Shown: positions 33,733 through 48,000, counted from the first letter of the stretch. The stretch is DNA of 64,000 nt from Marsupella aquatica (GCA_973895155.1 OZ316896.1:11904001-11968000), one strand, 5' to 3'. Notes: generated by a model not told the origin, from the letters alone. Translations and numbers: made by a program.

Positions 33733-33748
33733 AAACCCTAAACCCTAA
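33733..33748 (+). promoter_or_regulatory. Tandem telo-box motif
   Basis: Two overlapping copies of AAACCCTAA occur in a row. In plants this motif is common near genes for ribosome biogenesis and the translation apparatus. It lies 2.3 kb from the UTP20 start, so a direct role is uncertain. Confidence 0.35.
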
Positions 33749-34169
33749 GCACGCTCAATATTTAATCCCATATAACTTATGCATGGGAAAAATCGAATAA
33801 GAGGTTTACAGTAGTCCTGTTCTCAGCAACCCGCTGTTGGACCAAGTTTGATATAATGTACCGCTTTTGAAAGGCTTTGAGCAAACCCGTAGACTACTTC
33901 CGAATACAAAGTCAGCGGAGCGCTACCTCCAATGTAAGACGCTGCTCAGAAGGGCGACTTAGGGGCACTTTACAAGATGTCGGGGGCCGTTCGCTTCCTT
34001 TTCTACCAAAGCTGAACCGGCAGCAGTTTCACATGCTAAAAACAGTATACCGGGGCTAATAGAGAATTTAGAAGACTTTTATTGCCCCTGACCTTTTGTA
34101 AAGGGAACTCTGGCCAGTGTACCTAGAATCATTGACTAGAAGACAAACTTGGAACTCACTCCACTTGAA

Positions 34170-34230
34170 TCTTTGGCTAATGCTGGCTAATCTTTGGCTA
34201 ATGCTGGCTAATCTTTGGCTAATGTTGTTC
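34170..34230. repeat. 21-bp unit, three tandem copies
   Basis: TCTTTGGCTAATGCTGGCTAA occurs at 34170 (first base A in this copy's flank) and 34191, with a partial copy from 34212. The copies are nearly identical. Confidence 0.85.
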
Positions 34231-34710
34231 CTCTGGGTCCGCATTTATTGAAAACTGCCCATAATAGGAATGGACCAAGCGGCCCGATGAAGGGACCTCC
34301 AATGGAGGTGGTCTAAAATTCTGGACAAAAAAGAGCTCCACGTCGGCAAAAGTTGGGCCCCACTGAAGTCCATGTAGGATCGGCAGAATCAATGAGCAAA
34401 ACTGTCCCTGACGTTTTCTAAAGTGAACTCCAACACTATCTCCCCAATGGATGGCCCGGATTGGATTTTGGATGTCAGAAAAGTGAAGAACTGCCCCCAC
34501 CGTCTTGTAAAGCCACCCTTACAAAGCGTCGGGGCCAAGTGCTCATAATAGTCCGTTCCTTATTCCGAATTTGAAAATCTTGCAAGCTTGATTCAAATCT
34601 CTGGTTTCCTCTATCCCGCCGGTTGGTTTTGATACGAAGCTCTCATTGAAAGCACTGTTTGCCTTATGATCGTCTCTCTAAGCTGTACGGGTGCCGATGT
34701 TGCTGACTCT

Positions 34711-34810
34711 TGAAACGAAAGATCCAATCGACAGCTTACTGCGAGCAGGCCCAACTTTTTCGAAACGAAAGAAATCATCGATAATTTACTGCGAGCAGAC
34801 CCCATTCCAG
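34711..34810. repeat. 50-bp tandem pair
   Basis: GAAACGAAAGA...TTACTGCGAGCAG occurs at 34711-34760 and 34761-34810 with scattered differences. Confidence 0.75.
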
Positions 34811-35109
34811 AACAATGTTGTGCACAAGATGAAGGCAAAACGCCAGGCTCGGCATTCGCGATTGGGTATAGAAGGCAGTAGAATAGTGGTGAGCAAGGAC
34901 GAAAAGGTGGAGGCACTCTGGAAGCAATGACACTCTTGTTTCCATCTGTAGCTGCAAAGTCCAAAAACGTGCACTTAACGTGATAGTGGGCACTTACATA
35001 GAGTGGACTGTAGTTTGGTGATGAGACACCTTTCTCCTAAACCCTAAATCATTCACCCCATGGAAGGTACCTCTGGAAATTCTGTATAGAGTAAAGGTTA
35101 CTGGTGACC

Positions 35110-35247
35110 AGCCATTTTTAGTGGACCTCGTATTCTCATAATGTGGTGCCTACAAATATACTGCCTGGTAATCTATTCAGCCATGTTTAGTGGACCTCCT
35201 ATTCTCATAATGTGGTGCCTACAAATATACTGCCTTGTAATCTTTTT
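35110..35247. repeat. 69-bp tandem pair
   Basis: AGCCAT.TTTAGTGGACCTC followed by TATTCTCATAATGTGGTGCC and TACAAATATACTGCC occurs twice head to tail with only a few differences. Confidence 0.85.
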
Positions 35248-35735
35248 CCAGGACTGGATTTACAAAACAATCAAAGTCAAGGTAGGGTTCTACAGTAGAG
35301 TTTAACCCTCTTACCTAAATGTTCAAAAACGCTTCTCTCTTGTTATCATTCTGTCAACTTACATCCACATTCAGGAGGCAAGGTTAGTAATCCCCCCAGA
35401 CACTGGTTATCCTCCACATGACCCATGGCCTCAAATTAACAACAGACATGGGAAGAGGAAACAAATTAACAGCAGACACGGGAAGAGGAAACGGGTGAGT
35501 CACTTGTGTGCAGCAAGAAGAATTATCATGCTACCTCTCTATAAGTGCAAAGTAAGTCTGGGAAAGTGCACTTATTACTAAGTGTAAACCACATGTAAAT
35601 GCATAGCTCCGGCTCCTCCACCGGAGTGTGCACTTCCGAAGGCACCCTACGAGAGGGCCGTACTTCACCCCCGCAAAGGGCACCCATGGAACCATGGCCT
35701 TAACCTAACAACCGAACGAAACACTGCCCATAGCA

Positions 35736-35744
35736 AAACCCTAA
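35736..35744 (+). promoter_or_regulatory. Telo-box upstream of UTP20
   Basis: AAACCCTAA about 360 bases before the UTP20 start. Ribosome-assembly genes in plants often carry this motif in promoter or leader, which fits UTP20's role. It is a short motif and could be chance. Confidence 0.4.
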
Positions 35745-36097
35745 TAATAAGGTTTGATGTCCCTCTGCGTCCCAACTACGGGCGAAATGGGGTTTTAGCT
35801 CGAGGGGTTTTAGAGCATAGATCGTCCATGCAGTGCTCGATGCCGAGGGCAGGGATACAATAATGCAATCCCATCTGTCCCCTGATCCCTGAAGTTTTAC
35901 CATATCTGCAATTGGGGCCGCACGGGCACATCGAGAGAGAGAGGGAGAGCGAAACACAGCCGAAATCACTGTCGTAAAGAACCAGAAAGAAAAATTCATG
36001 AACATTACGATGTTGTCGGATTTCCAGTAGAGGCACGTCATAGGAGACAGAGGAGGGGGAGAAGACAGCCGGAATCGGGTGTTGTGGAGTGGTCGCG

Positions 36098-39000
36098 ATG
36101 GCGCCCCAGCGCGTCCTGAAGAGCCTGAACAAAGGACCCGGGAAGAAACGCTTCGTGGTGAGTGCGACGCTGCCGTGATTTTTCGGAATTCGATGTCTTC
36201 TGGTGGACTCCCTCGTCATATATCAATATAGTTCTACTGTGGCATTCTGTCGCCGCCAAACAACATAACTGTCCTGACAAGGAGACCAGGGTTTTGGGGA
36301 CTTGAATCATATATGTGCACAGAAGAAACAAAGTTAACCTCGATTTTGAAGGCACTGAAAGTTCCGTAGGAATGTTGTTCATGTCATGGAAGCATTATCG
36401 TAAAATTTCTTACTGATTGATCGGTTTGTGCGGCGACAGTTTGTGCCTTTCATGTGGCTGAATTGGCAGTGACGGATAGAACAAAACTCTGTGTGAAATT
36501 AGTCATTTTCATATGGAATTATTGAATGCCTCTTCCACGTTGCCTTGCAGTTCAAAAGCTTTGCCCAACGAGTCGAGGAGGTTGATGTAGATGTTTTCAG
36601 AAGCTTAGCTCCTGTAAAATTCGAGCCAACAAGCGGGTCGTCATTCTTCCACGAGAATCTTCTTCGATGGAGGGTAATGCTACATTTTGCGTGCCTCGGG
36701 TTTCTTTGGTAGTGGATAGATTTGGATTGTGGTTGAAGAACAGTGTTTTATATCTGAGTGCTTAAGATGCCCTTGCCTTTACAATTGGTTGGGAACTTTT
36801 GTAGTGAATTCTCTTGAACAGTTTTCGATAGCGTCAGTTCTGACGATGCTGGGCTTTTGCATTGCAGGAGCTGAATGCTGCTGCAGACTTCAATGATGTG
36901 TATATGGAGTTGCTGCCAATAGTACAGACACTACCGCAGCTGTTACTTCATAAGGACTCAATCATGAAATCATTGCTCTCACGTGTGCGGATCGGTGCTC
37001 TCCTCTCTCTCGAGCCCATCTTGAGGTTAGTCTTGGACTTTGCAATGTATGTTTGCCTTACAACCTTCTGCTTGCCAGAGTACGTAATAGCTGGAGAGAG
37101 GTTTCCGATGATAGGGGTAAACCTTGACCTCAAAATTCCGTAAAGTTGGATTCGGTGAAAGAAAATTGTCCTTGTAGCCACCACTTTCTTTTTAATGTCT
37201 CTCTATGGAAAAATTCATTATATCTAGTGTCACACGTCTATAGGCTGAGTAATTTAGCTTTGCTGAACTTCACTTTTGACGACTTTTCAGTCAGTCTTTA
37301 ACGTTGAGCAGATGTCCAAAATGAACTGCAATTGTTGAATTCCATTCTAATCCACGTTTTACGCAACCGGAAAATATCGTTGAACTCATAAATCGTTTTC
37401 AAGTCCTCTAGGTGATGGTAATATCGGATATGAGGTACTGTACTAAATTTAGAAAAACGATCGTGGACAGTTTGGTGGTGTGAACACTAAACCTTAAACC
37501 CTAAACCTAAACCTTTGATAGTTCTTCATGGTGAAGTAAAGGCAACTTTACTGTCCCTCCAGCTTAGATTTCACTCTTGGACGAACAGTTTTCTTTGCGT
37601 AGTCCGAAGCAGCTGCACTGTCAATTCCACTGCTCCAAGCTGATATTCGTCACTGAATTTTGGTGCAGTTTGATTGCACTCCTGTCTCGAGATTTGCGCG
37701 AAGAGTTTCTGCCGTGAGTAAAATCATATGTTCTCTGAATTCCTTGTCTGTTGTGTCAAGAGCTTAGATGTTTTATTATGGCACTCTGTATAGAAGGGTG
37801 TTCTTGCAGATTGTGAGAGTATGTTGATTAAAATTTCCAGAGCGTGAATTTTCCTCGGAGGATGGAATTTTAATTTCTTTTCTAGTTTCGAAGTGCAGTG
37901 GCAATCCCCGTTTTCTTATGAAAGTCAATCTAGAGTACTGAAGATTCATGTCCGGAAGCGCTTGTTGTCGGATTTTTAGGATGTCCCTCTTCTGCCTTAG
38001 ATTTCATGTTAAATTACTGTCAACCAGCAAAATTCAATCTTGGATGTGAATGACAGGTATATGTCAAACTTTCTTGAGGTGTGCTCGGAACTTCTCAGGA
38101 CAGGTGGAGATCAAGAGCCTGAATTACTGGAGCAGGTTTGTATTGATTGATGACGGGTCACTTATTCATCTCTAGCTTTTCAAGTTGCATCTTTTGCTGA
38201 CCTGCCGGATGTATAGCACTGGTGAATTGTTACAAGTTTGATGTTAACATCCTTTATTATTAACGCTTTTAATAGTGATATTTTACATGAGGGAAGTGAG
38301 TCATAGAGTGAACGGGGACTTCATCCTGGGGTCGTATCTCATTATGCGATTTTCAGAAACTGTCCAAAGATGAATTCCTGAGGGTATGTTAAATTGTGGT
38401 ACCGCAGGTCTTTATATCAATCTCATACATAATCAAGTATTTGATGAAATTTTTGGCGAAGGACATCCTATTTGTACTCAGGTCTGCAATTCCCGGGACT
38501 TAGATGTGATTTTAAATTTTATTGTCGTTGAGTTGGACCCGCAATTTAGATTACGTATGGCATGTGCTAATCATGATGGTATCTTGATAGTGAAAGCTTG
38601 CAGTAGTGTACTTTACAGCGGTTCTCTCTCTCAGCGTCTTGTTATGCCTCATCTCACGTTACAAAGTGTGTTGTTTGCCTTGAAGAGTGACAAAGAGCTT
38701 GAGGTACTATCATCGTACCTTTGTTCAGGACTTTATTTCGGAGTCAGTATCTTACTTACTGCGCAAGGCTCCCCCTAAACAACTCATCAAAGGTGGGCTA
38801 CTTGCTGTACCCTGGTTTCCCATCTTTCCTGTATTGCGAATCGTCTTGACGTGCAAAACGAATTGGTCATTGAACCTTGTTCTGCTGGACTCAGGGGTAC
38901 GACGACTCTTTGCCGAGGCCGAAGCAGATCCAAGTGAATCCAATATCTCGAGTTGCTGTACGTTACTGTTCCACACACTCAAGGGCCCTTCCTTTGGCCT

Positions 39001-42000
39001 TCATTCTCAGGCAGAGCCTCTCCTTCACTTGTTGCTGGACAGATCCATTCTTACTGGTGTTCAGCAGAAGCAACAGGGTAAGCTAATTAAACTTAAACTT
39101 CTATGTGAGAGCAAATGCCATATCAAAGCAAATAAATAAGGGCCCTTTTTATCTTCTTTTCTGTTATAATACATTTTATTTGTTTCTATTGAGCAGATCT
39201 CTAAGAGTGGAGAGACAGGAAAATTGACTAGGAATATAACCAGAGTCAAAGCGAGTGACTCTGCAACATGCTTTGTGCGTTCCGGTTCTCTTTCGACAGA
39301 AGAGGTTGTGTTTTGTGATTGCTCTTAGTGGAAGAATGGAATCGGACATCTGAATGCCATTTTCTTGATCACGATCTGAATTTGCTACGCGCCAATGCAG
39401 GAGATGGCGGGAAAGTTGCAGTGCACGTAGTATCTAAGACTTTTCTAATGGTTTGTGAGCATATTAAGCGAGATAAGATGGAGTCCCTTTGGGGCTGCCT
39501 GATCGAAGATATCTCTGGGACTTTGTCGAGTAAATCAAGTCCGAGCGTTCCGCCACCTGATCCAGCAGCGACGAGGAAAGATTCTACCAAATGCGTGCTT
39601 CAAAATAAAACCCTAGTTGGTGTTGATTCTTTGGATCCAGGCTTGAATACAGGAGAAGACGCCGCTCACAGCATGCAGGAGAAGCGTCTCAGTAACTCCG
39701 GCCCAGGTCCCCCTGAAAATGTCGTTGAAGAGAATACGTTGCATCTTAATGAACCACAGGCGGATAATGAGCAGATGCATCTTGTGCATTTGCTCTCATT
39801 GCTGACTGACGTTCTTGAATTCAGAAAGGGAAGCCGCGTGAATGGTAAGGTCTTAGAGTAAACTGATATACGGTAGACATTTCTAAGTTTTCTTGTTACG
39901 TTTGGGCTCATCCTGGGGCCAAACTGGCTGTATGATTTGAATGTGGACTGAATGAGGGTAAAAGTTTACATACCTGGAAAATTGCGAAAAGAAAGGTATT
40001 GCCCCAAGGCCTCTCTTGGCTGTGTATTTACAAGCATCCGCACCTTACCGGTGGCAAACGTCTATCGGTTGTTCTAGGTTCTTCGCTATTGTACTTATCT
40101 CAACTCAGGTATGGTACAGACTAATGAGTCCTATTGTTCGACCTATTGGTGCAGATTACAAGCCTTTGTTTGCTCTAGTACCCAGACTACTGCAGCCAGA
40201 AGTTTTAAGCGCCAAGAAGGTGGAGCTGGACTATTGTATTGTTGGTCCAATTGCACCGGCTCGATCGTCCAATGATTGGGTCTCAAAATTGTGCTCGGAA
40301 GTTCTGCGTTTTCTGCTTGCTCTTTTGAGAAGTCATGCACAGGTTGCAGGCGCAAGTGCTGGTCCAGATATAATAGCCACGGTTGCACCAACGTGGGCTT
40401 TTGCTTTTAACTGCAATCGAGTCAACTGGTACGAAATAATTACAAACTCAGAATCTTTAATCCTGTGCATGTCCGTAACACTAAGTAATCTTTGTTTTCA
40501 AAATAGCCTCCGGATGTGAGGTAAAACAATTCATCCGTCGGCATATTTCAAACAATAGGATGAATTCCACCCGTTTTCAGGAATCTGTCTCGCAACTGGA
40601 ACGAGGTCAGCCATGGAGATTTGATAGTTGCGAAGCGAATGCATTTCTATTTCCATCTGAAAGGAAGATGTCGCGTGTCTTTAGTGCTAAATTCCTTTGT
40701 TGGTGACACTGTGCATGCAGCCTATTACCGTTTTTAAGGGGCCTGATCGAACAGGATGTTGCTCTCGTTCGAATATTCGTATCTGAAATATTCAGGTCCG
40801 TCTACTTTGAAGTATTGAAAGCACGAGTCGTATCTCATTTGTTTCGCATGTCTTACAATTTGCGATTTTAGGAGTATATTCTAGTGATACTCATCTTTAT
40901 TGTCCTCATCTTTTTGAGATCTCTCTCATTCATCTTTTGATGTATTGCTGCAACTTGCTAGCAGTATTTCGCTTCAGCCCTGACTTGGGAGTAATTGCTT
41001 CGAACTTCAGGTCTTTGGATTTGCTAATTGAAGACTACCCAGTCGATATACTTCCGTTGCTGCTTGATATATGTCAAAAGTTGGAAGCCGGAGGCTTTCC
41101 ACTAAATATTTCTGACACCAAAAATATCAAGTTATATGTTTTACGTCTGATCCAACAATCTACGAAGGGGTATGAAAGAGGCAGTTCAGAGAACGGTGAC
41201 TACATTGAGACTCTAGCACAAGACCCAGCTGTGGTGTGGGTCGCATTAAAATGCCTTCCATACGTTGTTGGGGCCGGCGACAAAGATTCTTCCCTTGCTT
41301 GGAATTATGCGACTTCGATTGAGCATTTCTTGTCATCAGACCAAGAGTTTAAAGCTCTAGACGATACTGAAAACACCTCTACAGTTTGGGAATGTTTGCT
41401 TGCAGCTGCTCTCTCCTCTCATACTCAAATTTTGAATAAGGGGGATCACGTATTACTAGTTCAACACGTTGATAAGTACCTCAGTATGGCTCGTATGCAC
41501 AGAAGATCGTCACATGTCTTGAGATCAGTGGGTGACCTTTTAGATGCCTCTGCCAAATACAGAGATGTAGAAGATGGAGAGGATACCTCCAAGAGAATCT
41601 GCTCACTTCTCGAAGATTTTGGGTCCAATCTGTCAGCACCAGATAAGAGCTTGAGGACCATGACATTAAGAATTCTTTCGTACAATGAGGAGATTGTACA
41701 GTTTTCAGAACAGGCTGACCAGTCTCCAGCCAAACGCTACAAGGGCAATGATGGAAAGGTGAAGAAATCAGGGGACACATCTTCCTCGTATGACTTATTC
41801 AAGCAATTATTAGCAGTTGAATCATCTGTTCTTAGCCATGAGAACTTCAGACAGAGTAGCCTGCTAATTTCTGCAGTAAAAGTTACGGCTTGTACCAGAA
41901 AGATTCCCGATTGGTATGTGGTACCACTCTTCAATGCTCTTGCTGGAATTCTTCACAACCGCTTTTCCCTTCTTTGGGATCCAATCATGGAAGCATTAGC

Positions 42001-45000
42001 AGGTATGGTGCAAGTTTATGGTGATGCAGTTGGACAGGTATTTCTGTCCCATCTAGAGGCAACCCAGAATGCATTCTTATATCAGGAGAAAACTGACAGG
42101 AAAGAGGAGCTAACGGAAGACCAGCTGGAATCGGCACCAAAGGATTTATGGGCTCGATTTGAATCGTACTCACTGGAGGAAATTGATGGCACTCAGACCG
42201 GCACTTTGTTTACCTTGCAACTGAGGACCCTCCAAAAGGTTGCAACCTTCTCAGATGCTCGGTCTCGGCAGTTGATACCTCTTTTTCTGAAATTTGTGGG
42301 TCATTCGGACAGCAGCGAAGAAGAAGCTTGTGTAGGGGTTGGAGCTGGGAAGGATTGGAAAGCATGCCTCAAGGAGTGGCTGAATTTATTCAGAGAGATG
42401 CGAAATGCTCGTTCTTTCTTTCGGGGCCCAGTTGTGAAAGACATTCTTCTAAACAGATTTCTTTCAGACAGTGATCCAGCGATCCAACAAGTCACGCTCG
42501 AAGTCCTACTAAATTGGAAGGACAAGTATCTTACGGAAAACAAGGAGCATTTGGAGAATCTTATTTCAAGCAAGGCATTGCGAGAGGAGTTGACGACTTG
42601 GGATGTAAGCAAAGAAAGTCACCTTATTCAGGATGAGGATCGAGAGCCGCTGCTCACTGCAATTCTCCTTATTTTGTTTCCGAAGGTCATGAGAAGGACA
42701 GTCAAGTCAATGGGAAAGTCAGGCGTAGGTGTTCAAAGGAATGCAGTGCTCTCATTCTTAGCTCGTCTTGAAAGTGGAGAACTTGCCCCTTTGTTTATTC
42801 AGCTTATGAAACCCCTCGATAGCGCCTTCACTAAGCAGCCTCCTGCAAATTCTCAACTAGTTTCAAAGGCTGCTTGGATGTCCATGATAGAGGAAGGTTT
42901 GAATCCTCAGTTCGTCGAAATCGTCGATACAACATCTGTAGGATCTTTACCTTACAAGAGAAAACTGGGATTTCTTCATATGGTTTTGGATTCCCTTGAA
43001 ATCTTTAGTAGTTCGCAGTTGACTCCATACCTTTTTGCGCTCCTAGCAATTGTCTTCAGGCTTTTGGAGACATGTTCCTTTGCTAACGAAGACGTAGATA
43101 CGGACACTGTGACTACTGGAGATCGGGATGCAAAACTTTCAGCAGGGAGCAACGCTGATGTTTCAACCATTCGTATGGACAATGTTATTGAGGCAGGGTC
43201 AGAACTTACTTGTACTGATTCTATTGACAAGGATCAGAAAGCCATCTACACTAACGGAAATGAGGAATTGGCTGTCGTGGGAACTTTCCAACCTGGAGGT
43301 CCTCAGCCACTTGATGCGTATGGTAGGAGCGCAGGAGGACCACCTTGCACTCAGAATGAAGAAAATCTTGACCACTTACTAACTTCGGAGGAAGGATTTG
43401 GGCGAGGTATACCAACCTCTAATAGTGAGTCATTATTATTGGATGAAGAAGTTTCATCATTGTTGCCGTCATCCCGGCAAAATGATGACAGCAGGCCATT
43501 AGAGGGTCTTGCTATTAGTTCGAGACAGACGAAGAAAGGTGGTGGCGTTCGAGAGATCAGGACTCTATGTTTCAGGATTCTTGCTACTGTCATTAGGAAG
43601 TTTCAAAACATTGAATTTCCTCCTCTTTTTTGGGATATTTTTTTTGATGCCACTAAGCAGTCTATAAGTCGATTTGCTGCTGAGAACAGCTTCACTAATG
43701 GTCCAAGTGCCCTAATGCAATGTTTTATAGCAATCAGCTGCAGATTAGAACTGGCTCCTCTTCTGGCTAGGGATCCTGCTTTAGTTCCAAACATTTTATC
43801 TGTACTGGCAGTGAAAGGAGCATCTCCAGATGTAGTTTCGTCGGTTTTGAATTTTATAGAAAACATATTAGATCTCGTGAGTGAAAGTGAAGAAGACGAC
43901 AACCTGAGTTGTGTGAAGGGGGTCTTACTGCCTCACTTGGATGCTCTTCTTTTGCGGTTTGGGGACTGTTTGTCTTTTCACAGAGAAAGTGCAAGTGAGA
44001 GGCGATCCCTTCGACGTGAGTTAAGAATTCTTACACGTCTTAGCAAGTACGTTGGAGATACCACAGTGGCAGAAAAGTTGAAAGATGTGCTTCTACCTAT
44101 GCTGAAGGTGAAAAAGTACTTGGATCAAGAGTTATTTTTGGAGGTGCTGAACCTTCTGCGAGGAATTGGCCCAATTTTACAAGTCACCGGTGTCACCAAG
44201 TGCTTGCCTGTACTGGCTCCCTTACTCGTGTCTGTAAGTAATAAAGACGTGCGAATTGCAGTATCTGAAACTCTTGTGGCTTTTGGAAAGGTTGATCTTA
44301 TTCTCCTCCCAGTCGCAAAGCTTATTGAAGATCTCAACTCAATGTCAACAACCACCGTCGATGAGTTCGACTACACCCGGAGGCTCAATGCATACGATAA
44401 CATTGCAGGGTCTATGTTTTCAGTTCTGACATGGGCCCAAGCCCTTCTTGTTCTCTCGCATGTGACATATGATATGGGTTCAGAGGACATGTCACTAAGG
44501 CATAGGGCATCCGATTGCCTGCAGAAGTATGTACAATTTGCTGCCTCTTTGCCAGAGGACATCACGCCAGAGCAAGTTTTGGAACATAGACCGGAAGGAA
44601 ACTACCCGAGAAATCCAGGTCTGTCTGTTGCTAGTAATAACATCCTTGTAGAAGACGCTGTGAAGGACGAGATTCCAAAAGTCAAGGCTGTGACGAAAAG
44701 CATGAAGTCGTTAGTGCCCAACTTTCTTCTTCCTCACATTAGGAACGCAATGGCCTCAGATTTGCTAGTGGTACGAAGGGAATGGGTTCATCTTCTCCGA
44801 GAGATGGCTGCAAGTTTTTCGAAAGATGCTGCCTTGAAGGAGTACCATTGTCTAATCAGTAATGACATGGAGGCAGACTTTTTCTATAATATCGTCCATC
44901 TCCAGGTTCATCGAAGAATCAAGGCTCTGATGAAGTTCAAGGCTGTCTGTTCTAGCTCTTGCTTTTCGCAGGGCGCCATGTCAAGGATATTTGTGCCTTT

Positions 45001-48000
45001 ATTTATGAATTCATTATTTGAGGCAAGGGGAGACAAAGAAGGTAATCTGGTGACAGTCGCATTGGAGACCCTCGCATCTATTGCAGGACAGCTACTTTGG
45101 GAACCTTACTTTGGGTTACTGATGCGTTCGTTTCACTTGCTTTCAGCAAAGCCTGACCACCAGAAGGTTTTGGTTAGGTTGGTCTGTGCAATCTTGGATG
45201 CCTTTCACTTCTTCCTACCAGTCTGTGACACTGAAAATGAGAAAGGGTCAGAGATCACAGACGAAAGGTCTGGGGATGTTGACCTTAGAGACAGCAGTAC
45301 ACGCCTGCCAGCTGTCGAGGCTGAAGGTCAATTGACTATCAGCGACCAGAGCACGGTTCGACAGTTGCCGCCTGAAGTCCTAAGTTTGTTGAGAAAAAGG
45401 GTACTCCCAGAAATACGGCAGTTGATGGTCTCTAAGGTAGGCATTGTCAGCACTCCAGTTGCTCTTACACAGGTGAAAATTTTGAAGCTCATGCCGGAAA
45501 GTATTGTAGAGGTTGAACTTCCCCAGGTTATTCGAACTGTCATCAATGCCTTCAAGAGCAGAAGCCAGGCAGTCAGGGATGAAGCTCGGGTTGCTCTTGT
45601 GGCTATTACTGAAACGTTGGGGGCAAACTACTTGCACTTTGTAGTAGATGTTCTACAATCTTCTCTGACTAAAGGCTTTGAGTTGCACGTACTTGGATAC
45701 ACCATAAATTCGATATTGGTGAAACTCGTGCCGAAGCTGAAGGTTGGTGAGATTGATTACTGCCTGAAGCAGATCTTAGAAGTGTTGGAGAAAGATATAA
45801 TGGGGGAGGTTGCAGAGGAGAAGGACGTGGAGGCTATTGCTGTCAAAATGAAGGAAACTAAACACATGCGGTCTTTTGAAAGTATTAAGTTGCTGGCCCA
45901 AGTTGTAACCTTTCGAACGCAAATAATAGCTTTGCTTGGTCCAGTTCAACGCAATCTACCGAAGTCCCTTGCACCTAAGGTGAAATCGAAGTTGGAGAAC
46001 ATACTTCAACAGATTGCCCTTGGCTTGCTCCACAATAAATCCGTCACACAATCAGATTTACTTGTGATTGTGTATGCAATGATCGACGATGGCGTCAAGG
46101 AAGAAAAGGCAATAGCAGCGGCAGCGGCAGCAAAGAAACAAGCCAGGATTGACAAGCTTGCCAGTGTGAGCTTGTCTTCTGAGGCTAACAGTGAAGTTTC
46201 TAAGATTCCGATGCCCCATTTCTACTTAGTTACAGAGTTTGCCCTGCAACTACTTCACAGTCACCTAAAGAGGGCTAAGGTGAAGCCTTCGGACGGAGAT
46301 ACCTTAGCAATGCTTAACCCCTTGGTGGGCCTGCTGCAAGGATGCCTCAACTCAAAATACGATGGGGTCCTAGCATCTAGCCTGAAGAATTTTGGGCTAT
46401 TGTTGTTGCTCCCTCTGCCAGCAATTGATCTCTATGGCAGTAAGATAACCACCCTTGTATTCGCTATATGCCAGAGGTTCTCAAAGGCAGAGAATCCCCT
46501 GCTGCAGGCATGTCTGAATGTCCTGATTATTCTTATTAGGCAATGCAGATCTCTGCGGTTGTCAGAAGATCAGTTACGCAATCTACTCCAGTTCCCGATA
46601 TTTGCAGACCTGGAGGGTGGTTCCAGGATGGCCCTCTCATTGCTGAAGTCAATTGTCAGCAGAAAACTTCTGGTACCAGAACTTTATGATATGATGAATA
46701 GAGTGTCACAGTTAATGGTGACAAGCTACGTTGCACCTGTACGCCAGCTTTGCAGTCAAATTTTGTTGCAGTTCCTGTTGGACTATCCACTCGGCAAGAA
46801 ACGACTTCAACAACATTTAGATTTTTTTATCACAAATGTTGGGTACTCATTCGAACCAGAACCTTCTTTATCAGCTAGTTTAATTCATTCGATTGATGAT
46901 TGTACTAAAACATGACATGATGAGTGTAGTCGACGATTTTCTAAGGTGCAAGTATATTTCGATGAGTGCTGTTATGCTGTAGCATTGGAAGCACCGCCAT
47001 ATCAATATTGTGTGGCCTTGTGCAGGTATGCTCAAAGCAGTGGCAGAGAAGCAGCCTTGGAGATGTTGCATACAGTCATCTTGAAATTTCCTGATACTGT
47101 TGTTGAGGAGCACACAGAGAGTATGTTTTTTCCTCTTGTTACAAGATTGGTGAATGACGAATCGAATCAAGTTCGATCCATGATTGGAACAATCTTGAAA
47201 GTATTAATGGGCCACGTGGGTCCCCGATCACTTCAGCGCATGGTTGATTTCGCCATGTCTTGGTACAAAGGTGCTGACCAAAGGCTTTGGCGTCCTGCTG
47301 CTCAGGTGAAACATATTCCAGTAATATTCTCCTGCTTGTGCTGGTGCGTGCAATTACGTGCTCTTTGGTTTCCTTTCAGAAGCTACTCGATTTGTGATAT
47401 GTGGATCTTTTCTCCAATATAGGTCCTTGGTTTCTTGATTGAAGTCATGGGGGCTGCCTTCGGGAATTACACAAGCGATGTCTTGCCTCAGTGCATCCAC
47501 ATTCTGGAGCAAGCAAATGCACATATAGAGGAAAGACTCGAAGGTGACGAGACTGAACAGCCAGTCCCTTGGCAGGATGCATATTTTTCCCTGACAATGA
47601 TGGAGAAGCTCTTACAGAAATTACCGGATATGATACTACTCCCGAATCTAACGGTAATTCCTTTCACTTCTCTTCTTATGTGAATGTTTGTCGGTGTCAC
47701 CATTTTTCATGTATTGACACATTTTTCGGTTTCAAATCCTTCCTTGACCCTGAAAGTATGTTGTTCCAGTCTACTGCAACAGAATGTGTTAGATGGGGAA
47801 TTCTACTAAGCACTAGATCTACCCATTCCGCATGGAACAGGGAAGGTATCTTTTGTAAGTACAAAGTAGACACAAGCATGGGCTTCATTACAAAGAAGAG
47901 CGCTCATTCAATGGCTTCTGGCTTCGAATTGCCCTCAAATATGACAGGATGTTGCGATGAAAAGCTTTTGATTGGATTGTCTGGGTACTCAAACCACCAT

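Larger units (their letters stand above)
33200..36097. other. Intergenic region between H4 and UTP20
   Basis: No recognisable gene. It contains telo-box motifs (33733-33748, 35039-35046, 35736-35744), a 21-bp triple repeat (34170-34230), a 50-bp pair (34711-34810), a 69-bp pair (35110-35247) and a 32-bp pair near 35430-35492. The last few hundred bases should contain the UTP20 promoter and include a GAGAGAGA tract at 35933-35950. Confidence 0.5.

Noticed and set aside
39198-39309. An extra UTP20 exon reading ISKSGETGKLTRN
   Set aside because: Its phases do not match the neighbours; 39077 joins 39329 in phase 1 without it.
40581-40605. A 25-base exon in UTP20 with good splice borders
   Set aside because: Including it breaks the frame; joining 40428 directly to 40721 keeps phase 2 and gives the conserved LLPFLRGLIEQD context.
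47769-47846. An extra UTP20 exon after TTCCAG
   Set aside because: It leaves phase 1 where phase 0 is needed, and the join of 47653 to 48035 restores the conserved block VSSLLLHQHIWIRK.
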